The notes under the pieces are model-generated. The model did no database searches. It saw only the letters and a list, made by a program, of their open reading frames with translations, and was not told the DNA's origin. From Nocardioides sp. IC4_145 (GTDB taxonomy: Bacteria; Actinomycetota; Actinomycetes; Propionibacteriales; Nocardioidaceae): DNA of 36,673 nt. The position numbers and the translations under genes were made by a program. The stretch is taken from NCBI RefSeq assembly GCF_011250565.1, contig NZ_JAANMS010000040.1:1-36673 (forward strand). The letters are read 5' to 3'. Positions 17,370 through 23,687 of this stretch are shown piece after piece (the first letter of the stretch is position 1; each line of letters starts with the position of its first letter).

Positions 17370-18551
17370 GTGCTCCCGACCCGGGCCCGAGCGGCGACAG
17401 CAGCGGCGTTCGCGACGCAGGGGCTGGTGTTCATCAGCCTGACGACGCGGCTGCCGGACTTCGCGGACCGGTGGGACCTCTCGGAGGTGGCGCTGTCGGG
17501 GCTGCTGCTGGTGCTCGTGCTGGTCGCGGGGCTCGGCTCGGTGGTCGCCGAGAGGGTGGCGGCCCGCCGCGACAGCGCGACCCTGCTCCGGGCAGGACTG
17601 CTGGTGATGGCGGTGGCGCTGCCGACGCTGGTGCTGGCCGGGACGCAGGCGGTGTTCGTGGCCGGGATCGTCGGCTACGGGTTCGCCCTCGGGCTGGTCG
17701 ACGCCGCGACGAACATGCAGGGCGTGGCCGTCGAGCACCGCTACGGGCGCCCGCTGCTGCCCTCGCTCCACGGCTGCTGGACCCTCGGCGGGCTCGTCGG
17801 CGCCGGCATCACCCTCGCGACCGCCACCCTGCCGCTCGGCGCGACCGCGGCGCTCGCCGTCGTGCCGGTCGCGGCCGCGGCGGCGCCGTACCTCCCGCGC
17901 GTCCACACCCCGCCCGACCCCGACGCGGTGCTCGAGGCGGCTGCGGTGCCGTGGCGGCCGATCGTGCTGGTCGGCGCGGCGATGGTCGTCTTCTACATGG
18001 TCGACAGCGCCTCGGCCGCCTGGGGACCGCTCTACCTCGAGGACGTCGTCGCGGCGCCGGAGCGGCTGGTCGCGCTGGCGACCTTCCCCTACCTGCTGGC
18101 CAGCCTGGTCGTGCGGCTCGCCGGTGACCGGCTGGTGGCGACGTACGGCGCCGTGCCGGTGCTCCGCGTCGGTGCCGTCGTCGCGGCGCTGGCGCTCGCG
18201 GTGGTCGTCGCGGCCCCGACCTGGCCGGTCGCGGTGCTGGGGTTCACGCTCCTCGGGGCCGGCGTGGCCGTGATCGCCCCGCTCAGCTTCTCCGCGGCGG
18301 CGCGGATCGCCGGCGGCGACCAGGCGCGGGTGGACGCGGTGGTGGCGCGGTTCAACCAGTTCAACTACGTCGGCGGGCTGCTCGGGTCGGTGCTGACCGG
18401 CTTGGCGGGCGCGGGCTCGCTGCGGGTCGGCTTCGCGGTGCCGATGGTGCTCGTGCTCGCGCTGGTGCCGCTCGCCCGGACCTTCGCGGCGGGGTCCGGT
18501 CCGGTCGCCTCACCGGCGGGGCGGACGGGGCCGGGCACCCGGCGGTCGTGA
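17370..18551 (+). CDS. MFS transporter
   Basis: 393 residues from GTG 17370 with twelve hydrophobic segments in two halves. The helix 2-3 loop has VAERVAARRDSATLLRAGL, a loose form of the MFS motif A (GxLaDrxGrk). Helix 5 has GCWTLGGLVGAGI. The layout resembles YbjJ/fucose-permease-like transporters of the DHA/FGHS types. Direction and substrate cannot be told. The gene is divergent from the histidine phosphatase with 109 bp between. Its stop codon lies in the loop of a terminator hairpin. Confidence 0.88.
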   Translation: MLPTRARAATAAAFATQGLVFISLTTRLPDFADRWDLSEVALSGLLLVLVLVAGLGSVVAERVAARRDSATLLRAGLLVMAVALPTLVLAGTQAVFVAGIVGYGFALGLVDAATNMQGVAVEHRYGRPLLPSLHGCWTLGGLVGAGITLATATLPLGATAALAVVPVAAAAAPYLPRVHTPPDPDAVLEAAAVPWRPIVLVGAAMVVFYMVDSASAAWGPLYLEDVVAAPERLVALATFPYLLASLVVRLAGDRLVATYGAVPVLRVGAVVAALALAVVVAAPTWPVAVLGFTLLGAGVAVIAPLSFSAAARIAGGDQARVDAVVARFNQFNYVGGLLGSVLTGLAGAGSLRVGFAVPMVLVLALVPLARTFAAGSGPVASPAGRTGPGTRRS

Positions 18552-18562
18552 GGACCGCCGGG
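18538..18562. terminator. Terminator hairpin overlapping the MFS stop codon
   Basis: CCCGGCGGTC and GACCGCCGGG form a perfect 10-bp stem with a 5-nt loop; the TGA stop (18549-18551) is in the loop. It lies between the convergent MFS and maoC genes. Confidence 0.75.
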
Positions 18563-18592
18563 CGCCGACCGTCGCAGGCGTCCGCCTGAGCG

Positions 18593-19129
18593 TCACTCGG
18601 TGGCGTCGGGACCGGGCCAGTTCTTGTCCGGCTGCGGCACCGGGCGGCCGGGCTGCTCGCCGCCGCGCGCCTCGAGGTAGTTGTCCTTCGGCACCATCAC
18701 CTTGCGGCGGAAGATGCACACGACCTTGCCGTCCTGGTTGTAGCCGATCGTCTCCACGTGCACGACGCCGCGGTCGTCCTTGGACTTCGACTCCCACTTG
18801 TCCAGCACGCGGGTCTCGCCGTAGAGCGTGTCGCCGTGGAACGTCGGCGCGACGTGGCGCAGCGACTCGATCTCCAGGTTGGCGATCGCCTTGCCGGAGA
18901 TGTCCGGCACCGACATGCCCAGCAGGATCGAGTAGACGTAGTTGCCGACCACGACGTTCTTGCCGAACTGGGTGGTCTCCTCGGCGTAGTTCACGTCCAG
19001 GTGGAGCGGGTGGTGGTTCATCGTCAGCAGGCAGAACATGTGGTCGTCGAACTCGGTGACCGTCTTGCCGGGCCAGTGCTTGTACGTCGCACCGACCTCG
19101 AACTCCTCATAGCTGCGACCGAACTGCAC
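18593..19129 (-). CDS. MaoC-family enoyl-CoA hydratase
   Basis: 178 residues from GTG 19129, chosen because AAGGAG lies 5 nt upstream; an in-frame ATG at 19168 would add 13 residues and sits in the loop of a long hairpin. The hot-dog hydratase motif reads EFDDHMFCLLTMNHHPLHLD, with the Asp/His pair of (R)-specific enoyl-CoA hydratases, followed by GKNVVVGNYVYSILLGMS. Expected reaction: hydration of 2-enoyl-CoA in fatty-acid or mesaconyl-type acyl-CoA metabolism. The upstream region carries a 17-bp motif almost identical to one before the acyl-CoA dehydrogenase gene. Confidence 0.9.
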   Translation of the reverse strand: MQFGRSYEEFEVGATYKHWPGKTVTEFDDHMFCLLTMNHHPLHLDVNYAEETTQFGKNVVVGNYVYSILLGMSVPDISGKAIANLEIESLRHVAPTFHGDTLYGETRVLDKWESKSKDDRGVVHVETIGYNQDGKVVCIFRRKVMVPKDNYLEARGGEQPGRPVPQPDKNWPGPDATE

Positions 19130-19149
19130 GGGGGCTCCTTCAACGACTC

Positions 19150-19188
19150 GGGGACGGAACCCGGCCATCCTGCCCGGGCTCCGTCCCC
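19150..19188 (-). promoter_or_regulatory. Long hairpin in the maoC upstream leader
   Basis: Two 15-nt arms (19150-19164 and 19174-19188) pair along their length, with one G-U wobble in the minus-strand RNA and a 9-nt loop. The loop holds an ATG in frame with maoC. It is a terminator for DUF5302 or a control element of maoC. Confidence 0.6.
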
Positions 19189-19210
19189 GCCGTCACTGCT
19201 GCCCGCCGTG

Positions 19211-19227
19211 GGTTACCTCACGGTAGG
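19211..19227 (-). promoter_or_regulatory. Operator-like motif upstream of maoC
   Basis: GGTTACCTCACGGTAGG (plus-strand reading), 81 nt before the maoC start. It matches 15 of 17 positions of the motif at 22033-22049 before the acyl-CoA dehydrogenase. The core is TACC-N4-GGTA, and a -10-like TAACCC overlaps it. Confidence 0.55.
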
Positions 19228-19228
19228 T

Positions 19229-19411
19229 TCACGAGCCGCCGCCGCCGGCCTTGCGGCGGTGCATCTTCGGCGCGCCGCCGACCACCTCCGGCCCGTGCGC
19301 CTTCTCCTTGGCCGGCCGGTCCTTCGGCACCCCGCGGTCGTTGGCCTGCTTGCGCTCCAGCGCCGCCTTCATCCGCGCCTTGAGGTCGTCGTTCGCGTTC
19401 GTCGCCGTCAT
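19229..19411 (-). CDS. DUF5302 small protein
   Basis: 60 residues from ATG 19411, placed by GGGAGG (plus strand 19417-19422) 5 nt upstream; a start at 19444 would lie before this site. The protein is highly charged (DDLKARMKAALERKQAND) with a Gly/Lys/Arg-rich end, PKMHRRKAGGGGS, and no membrane segment or Cys. It matches the DUF5302 family of actinobacteria; the role is unknown, and a nucleic-acid-binding function would fit the basic tail only as a guess. Confidence 0.85.
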   Translation of the reverse strand: MTATNANDDLKARMKAALERKQANDRGVPKDRPAKEKAHGPEVVGGAPKMHRRKAGGGGS

Positions 19412-19531
19412 GGGTTCCTCCCGAGGTCGCTTCCGGACCCCCACCGTCGCAGGCCTGCTCGACGGTGTCGACGGGTTATCGGCCGGCCACGACGCCCGCG
19501 GGCGCTCGTCGACCGACAGCAGGTGGAGGGC

Positions 19532-19678
19532 TCAGGTGGCCATGAACAGGATCATCTCCCGCTCGTACTCCCGGCCGGGGTGCTGGTCGGCCAGGTGGGC
19601 CTGGGCCTTCTCGACCAGCTCGTCCTCGTCGGCGCCCTTGACGACCTCGCCGCAGGGGCAGGTGAGTCGCGTCTTCAT
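19532..19678 (-). CDS. DUF1059 small protein
   Basis: 48 residues. The N-terminal TCPCGEVVKGADEDELVEK and the final AHLADQH match the DUF1059 family, small Cys/His proteins that look like a zinc finger. Function unknown. Its ATG overlaps the stop of the upstream sulfotransferase (ATGA), so it is translated with it. The 120 bp to the DUF5302 start hold only a GC-rich inverted repeat around 19488-19510 (CGCCCG-CGGGCG). Confidence 0.82.
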   Translation of the reverse strand: MKTRLTCPCGEVVKGADEDELVEKAQAHLADQHPGREYEREMILFMAT

Positions 19679-20703
19679 GCCCGCACCGTAGCGGTTCCGC
19701 CGCCGGCGCGCCGCTGCTCGGCCCGCTGCAGGGTCACCGCCGCGAGGACGTCGACGGCGGCGGCGTACCGCTCCTCGGCCGGCACCGTCGACGGGTCGAC
19801 GCCTCGCACGACGACCGGGTCGAGGTCGCCGAGGTCGCCGACGACGCGGGCGCCGGAGGCGGCGACCCGCGCCACGACCTCCGCGGACCGAGCCACCAGC
19901 CAGGCCGGCGGCGTAAAGCCGATCGCCGGGCCGGCGCGCCCGGCCATGACCCGCTTGCCGAGGCCGAACTTCACCAGCGTGTGGTAGTCCGAGGCGCTCA
20001 GCTCCGCGGCCTCCAGCCGGCGGTTGAGCTCGAGCAGCACCAGGGCCGAGGCGGCGTCGAGCGAGGTGTTGGCCGGGTCGACCGGGACCGCACCGGCGGC
20101 ATCCAGGCCGGTCGCGGCGGAGAAGCGCTCCCACAGCAGCCCCGAGGGAGCGCCCGGCGGCGGGACGGTGACGACGCTCGTCCGCTCCGGGCCGACGGCC
20201 GCGGCCCAGTTGGCGACGATGCGGCCCATCCCCTGCTGCCGCCAGAAGGACCGGGCCGGCTTCCGCTTGCCGTCCAGCCCGGCGACGTACGTCGTCCAGT
20301 CGGTGGTGCCGCCGTTCTGCAGGCTCTCCTGCCACATCGCGGGCACGCCGCGGCCGAGGTCGCGCAGCGTCAGGACGACCTCGACGGGCACGTCGCCGAA
20401 CGACCCGACGACCTCGGCGATGCGCTCGGGCGGGGCGGGGCCGAGGAACTCCATGCTGACCACCACGACCCCGTCGTACGCCGCCGCCTCGGCGACCAGC
20501 GCGGCCCACCGGCCGCGGGCGGCCGGGCCGGCCTGCTTGCGACCGAGCACGTCGGAGACCGCGAGCACCTGGTCGCGCCAGGTCTCCCCGGGGAAGAGCA
20601 CGCCCCGCTCGCGCAGCAGCGCGCGGTTCGCGCCGAGGCGCTGCTGGAGGTAGGACGTGCCGGACTTCATCAGCCCCACGTGCAGGACCACCCGGCTCGC
20701 CAC
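19675..20703 (-). CDS. Sulfotransferase family protein (paralogue 1)
   Basis: 342 residues from GTG 20703. The 5'-phosphosulfate loop reads HVGLMKSGTSYLQQRL at the N-terminus, and a second conserved block is LTLRDLGRGVPAMWQE, whose Arg would bind the PAPS 3'-phosphate. There is no signal peptide, so it acts in the cytoplasm, moving sulfate from PAPS to an unknown acceptor, such as a glycan or lipid. TACGGT 6 nt before the start suggests a leaderless message. It is the first gene of a two-gene unit with DUF1059. It shares both motifs with the proteins at 22380 and 30698. Confidence 0.85.
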   Translation of the reverse strand: MASRVVLHVGLMKSGTSYLQQRLGANRALLRERGVLFPGETWRDQVLAVSDVLGRKQAGPAARGRWAALVAEAAAYDGVVVVSMEFLGPAPPERIAEVVGSFGDVPVEVVLTLRDLGRGVPAMWQESLQNGGTTDWTTYVAGLDGKRKPARSFWRQQGMGRIVANWAAAVGPERTSVVTVPPPGAPSGLLWERFSAATGLDAAGAVPVDPANTSLDAASALVLLELNRRLEAAELSASDYHTLVKFGLGKRVMAGRAGPAIGFTPPAWLVARSAEVVARVAASGARVVGDLGDLDPVVVRGVDPSTVPAEERYAAAVDVLAAVTLQRAEQRRAGGGTATVRA

Positions 20704-20709
20704 GCGCCC

Positions 20710-20715
20710 ACCGTA
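20710..20715 (-). promoter_or_regulatory. -10 box TACGGT, leaderless-type promoter of sulfotransferase 1
   Basis: On the minus strand, TACGGT, 6 nt, then GTG 20703. Confidence 0.5.
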
Positions 20716-20727
20716 ATCACCGGCGGG

Positions 20728-20744
20728 CGGTCCGTGGCGGACCG
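20728..20744 (-). terminator. Hairpin downstream of the acyl-CoA dehydrogenase
   Basis: CGGTCCG-TGG-CGGACCG, a perfect 7-bp stem with a 3-nt loop, about 43 bp past the stop codon. A smaller hairpin comes first (20767-20780). Confidence 0.6.
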
Positions 20745-20766
20745 GGTGGTCCGAGGCGGTGCGGGT

Positions 20767-20780
20767 GCCCCGCGAGGGGC
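20767..20780 (-). terminator. Small GNRA-loop hairpin after the acyl-CoA dehydrogenase stop
   Basis: GCCCC-GCGA-GGGGC, starting 7 bp after the stop. With the next hairpin it forms a tandem terminator-like region. Confidence 0.45.
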
Positions 20781-20786
20781 GGCGCG

Positions 20787-21986
20787 TCAGGCCTTGAGCT
20801 TGTAGTCCTTGAGCAGGGAGCGGCCGATGATCATCTTCTGGATGTCGGAGGTGCCCTCGCCGATGAGCATGAACGCGGCCTCGCGGTAGAGGCGCTCGAT
20901 CTCGTACTCCTTGGAGTAGCCGTAGCCGCCGTGGATGCGGAAGGAGTCCTGGACGACCTCGTTGCAGTACTCCGCGGCGAGCATCTTGGCCATGCCGGCC
21001 TCGACGTCCATCCGCTTGCCGGAGTCCTTGAGGCGGGCGGCCTTGACCATCATCGCGTGGGAGGCCTCGACCTTGGTGGCCATCTCCGCGAGGCGGAAGA
21101 GGATCGCCTGGTGGTCGGCGATCTGCTTGCCGAAGGTCTCGCGCTGCTGGGCGTAGGCGATGGCCAGCTCGAAGGCGCGCAGCGCGATGCCGCAGGCGCG
21201 GGCGGCGACGTTGACGCGGCCGACCTCGACGCCGTCCATCATCTGGTAGAAGCCCTTGCCCGGCTCCCCGCCCAGGACCTGGTCCGCGGAGACCTGGTGG
21301 CCCTCGAAAACGGCCTCGGTGGTGTCGACGCCCTTGTAGCCCATCTTGTCGATCTTGCCGGGGATGGTCAGGCCCGGGGCGGTCTCGCCGAAGCCGGACT
21401 CCTTCTCCACCAGGAAGGTCGTCATGTTCTTGTAGACCGAGTCGGCACCCTCGTCGGTCTTGACCAGCACGGCGATGAGGTTGGAGGTGCCACCGTTGGT
21501 CAGCCACATCTTCTGGCCGTCGATGGTGTAGCCGCCATCGTCACCTCGGACGGCCTTGGTCTTGATCGCCGAGACGTCCGAGCCCAGGCCGGGCTCCGAC
21601 ATCGAGAACGACCCCCGGATCTCGCCGGTGGCCATCTTCGGCAGGTACTTCCTCTTCTGCTCCTCCGTGCCGTGCTTCATCAGCATGTAGGCCACGATGA
21701 AGTGGGTGTTGATGACGCCCGAGACGCTCATCCAGCCGCGCGCGATCTCCTCCACGCACAGCGCGTAGGTCAGCAGCGACTCGCCGAGGCCGTCGTACTC
21801 CTCGGGGATCATCAGGCCGAAGATGCCGAGCTCCTTGAGCCCGTCGACGATCTCCTGCGGGTAGGTGTCGGCGTGCTCCAGCTCGGTCGCGACCGGCAGG
21901 ATCTTCTCGTCGACGAAGGTGCGGACCGCCTTGATGATCTCGGTCTGCTCCTCGGTGAGACCTTCGGTCTCGCACAGGCGGCCCAT
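20787..21986 (-). CDS. Acyl-CoA dehydrogenase
   Basis: 399 residues, full length for the family. Landmarks are FGLMIPEEYDGLG, SFSMSEPGLGSDVSAI (FAD/substrate loop), KMWLTNGG, QQRETFGKQIADHQ, and the C-terminal RIHGGYGYSKEYEIERLYREA. The catalytic-base Glu of short/medium-chain enzymes is in GEGTSDIQKM. It oxidises acyl-CoA to 2-enoyl-CoA with electron-transfer flavoprotein as acceptor. The start ATG at 21986 has GAGGAG upstream. The promoter region carries a TAACCT -10 box and the motif shared with maoC, which hydrates this product class, so the two may be co-regulated. Confidence 0.95.
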   Translation of the reverse strand: MGRLCETEGLTEEQTEIIKAVRTFVDEKILPVATELEHADTYPQEIVDGLKELGIFGLMIPEEYDGLGESLLTYALCVEEIARGWMSVSGVINTHFIVAYMLMKHGTEEQKRKYLPKMATGEIRGSFSMSEPGLGSDVSAIKTKAVRGDDGGYTIDGQKMWLTNGGTSNLIAVLVKTDEGADSVYKNMTTFLVEKESGFGETAPGLTIPGKIDKMGYKGVDTTEAVFEGHQVSADQVLGGEPGKGFYQMMDGVEVGRVNVAARACGIALRAFELAIAYAQQRETFGKQIADHQAILFRLAEMATKVEASHAMMVKAARLKDSGKRMDVEAGMAKMLAAEYCNEVVQDSFRIHGGYGYSKEYEIERLYREAAFMLIGEGTSDIQKMIIGRSLLKDYKLKA

Positions 21987-22032
21987 GGACTGCTCCTCGA
22001 TGTGGTGGGACGGTTCGGCTGATGCGGGGCGA

Positions 22033-22049
22033 GGTTACCGCTCGGTAGG
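22033..22049 (-). promoter_or_regulatory. Operator-like motif over the acyl-CoA dehydrogenase -10 box
   Basis: GGTTACCGCTCGGTAGG (plus-strand reading). The core TACCG-AG-CGGTA is a perfect dyad on the minus strand and overlaps TAACCT (22032-22037), the likely -10 box. It shares 15 of 17 positions with 19211-19227 before maoC. The arrangement suits a repressor. Confidence 0.6.
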
Positions 22050-22114
22050 AAGCGGGGGTATGCCCCGGCTCACACCGGTCGCTCCGGGCCCGACGACCAG
22101 GCTCACCGGTGCCC

Positions 22115-22333
22115 TCATCGCTCGGCGATGAAGCGCATGCGGTGCTCGAGCGGACCGACGAGCGCCTGCTCGAGCTCGGCGACCATCGCGGTCAACGGGA
22201 CCTCGAGCGCGGCGTTCTCCTCGATCGCCTCCGCGAGCTCGTCGACCTGCTTCTCCAGCGCCAGGACCTCCTCGACGCCCGTGCCCGCGGCGACCCGCCG
22301 CAGCACGCCGGAGGGGCGCACCAGCCGCCTCAC
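22115..22333 (-). CDS. Small coiled-coil protein downstream of sulfotransferase 2
   Basis: 72 residues if started at GTG 22333, which has GAGGG nearby; GTG 22375, 5 nt after the sulfotransferase stop, would give 86 residues. After a basic lead (VRRLVRPSGVLRRVAAG) comes a heptad-like helix: VLALEKQVDELAEAIEEN, then LTAMVAELEQALVGPL. This resembles the C-terminal helix of the sulfotransferase just upstream and the DUF6752 module as I remember it. Likely a partner or oligomerisation piece in the same unit; function unknown. Confidence 0.65.
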   Translation of the reverse strand: MRRLVRPSGVLRRVAAGTGVEEVLALEKQVDELAEAIEENAALEVPLTAMVAELEQALVGPLEHRMRFIAER

Positions 22334-22379
22334 CGCCCGGCCCTCGCCGACACGCTCACAGGCGCGCCCACACACGCGC

Positions 22380-23687
22380 TCACAGGGACTGCCCGCGGTA
22401 GGTGTTGAGCGCCTTGGCCGTCACCCGGCCGTCGGTGGAGCGCGGCGGGAGCAGCAGCTCGGTGACGACGTCGGAGAGCTCGGCGACGCGGAGCTGGAGC
22501 TCGCGGCTGCGGGCGACCTCCGCCTCGAGCTCGGCGATCCGGGCGCGGAGGTCCTCGGCGCGGCCCTCGACGCGCGGCGCGGTGATGCGGCGCACGACGC
22601 CCTTGCCGAGCGCCACGACCCGCGGCTCGTCGGGGTCGCGGGCGATCGTGCGGCGGGCGGCGTCGCGCTCGTGGGTGCGCTCGCGGACCAGCACCAGGAG
22701 CCGCACGATCGTCTCGACCGCGACCTCGAGCAGCTCGGCGTCGCTCGCCTCGCCCGGGGTCCGGGCGTCGGGGCGGGTGGCGCGGAGGTCCTCGAGGTCG
22801 CCGTGCACGGCGTACCCCGCCTCCGCGATCGCGCCGATCGCGGCGTCGGCGCGGGAGGTGGCGTCGGCGTACTGCTTGTCGGTCAAGCCGATCGGCTCGC
22901 GGCCCAGCTTCGCGAGGATCCCGTGGGCGAGGGTGTCGCGCAGCCACAGCGCCTGCTCGCGGTTGCCGGTGATCGGCTCGCGGATCACGCCGTTGACCCG
23001 GCGCAGCAGCTCGGCGGCGGGCAGGCCGAGCGACTCGTTGACCCGCTCGACGTCGAGCCGCAGCCCCGGCGGGTCGATGGAGCAGGCGGCGGCGAACCGG
23101 CGCCACAGCTCGTGCTCGTCACCCGGGGTGGTCGGGACGGTGACGACGTGGACCTGGTCCGGCGGCAGCTCCGCGCCCCAGCGGGCGGCGACGCCGGCGG
23201 GGTCCATCGTGCGCCAGCCCCACTCGGCGCGGACGCCGGCGGACTCGGGGCGGGGGCGCCACTTCTCCAGCGGCGTGGTGAGGGCGAACTTCAGCCGCTC
23301 CTGCCACGCCGAGGGCACCGCGCGGCCGAGGTCGCGGGCCGTGATGACGACGTGCACCTCGATGCCGTCGAGGTCGCGCAGCACGCGGGCGACCTGCTCG
23401 GCCGAGGCGCCGGCGAAGAGCTCGTAGGACAGGATCGCGACCGGCCCGCGCCAGCCACGGACCTGCTCGACGAGGCGGTCCCACGCCGTCGACGCCCGCT
23501 CGGGCAACGAGTCCAGTCGGGGGTCCTCGCGGACGACCATCGCGGCGTGGATCCGGTCGAGGTGGGTCTCCCCCACGACCAGCACGCCGGCGTCGGCCAG
23601 CGGGCCGCGGTTGGCCTCCAGGATCCGCTGGAGGTACGTCGTGCCCGACTTCGGCGCTCCGACGTGCAGGTAGACGCGCTCGGTCAC
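22380..23687 (-). CDS. Sulfotransferase family protein with C-terminal coiled coil (paralogue 2)
   Basis: 435 residues from GTG 23687, which overlaps the stop of the LicD-like gene (GTGA) and has GGGAGG upstream. The phosphosulfate loop HVGAPKSGTTYLQRIL and the block ITARDLGRAVPSAWQE define it as a PAPS-dependent sulfotransferase without signal peptide. It is about 90 residues longer than paralogue 1: the extra C-terminal part has a charged linker and a coiled coil (EDLRARIAELEAEVARSREL, then LRVAELSDVVTELLLPP), like the DUF6752 module. It lies in a coupled gene run, suggesting its acceptor is made or changed by the LicD-like/methyltransferase protein. Confidence 0.85.
   Translation of the reverse strand: MTERVYLHVGAPKSGTTYLQRILEANRGPLADAGVLVVGETHLDRIHAAMVVREDPRLDSLPERASTAWDRLVEQVRGWRGPVAILSYELFAGASAEQVARVLRDLDGIEVHVVITARDLGRAVPSAWQERLKFALTTPLEKWRPRPESAGVRAEWGWRTMDPAGVAARWGAELPPDQVHVVTVPTTPGDEHELWRRFAAACSIDPPGLRLDVERVNESLGLPAAELLRRVNGVIREPITGNREQALWLRDTLAHGILAKLGREPIGLTDKQYADATSRADAAIGAIAEAGYAVHGDLEDLRATRPDARTPGEASDAELLEVAVETIVRLLVLVRERTHERDAARRTIARDPDEPRVVALGKGVVRRITAPRVEGRAEDLRARIAELEAEVARSRELQLRVAELSDVVTELLLPPRSTDGRVTAKALNTYRGQSL

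Noticed and set aside
22334..22375. Longer start (GTG 22375) for the small coiled-coil protein
   Set aside because: The extra 14 residues (Cys/Arg/Gly-rich) lack conservation signs and a ribosome binding site; not excluded, but less likely.
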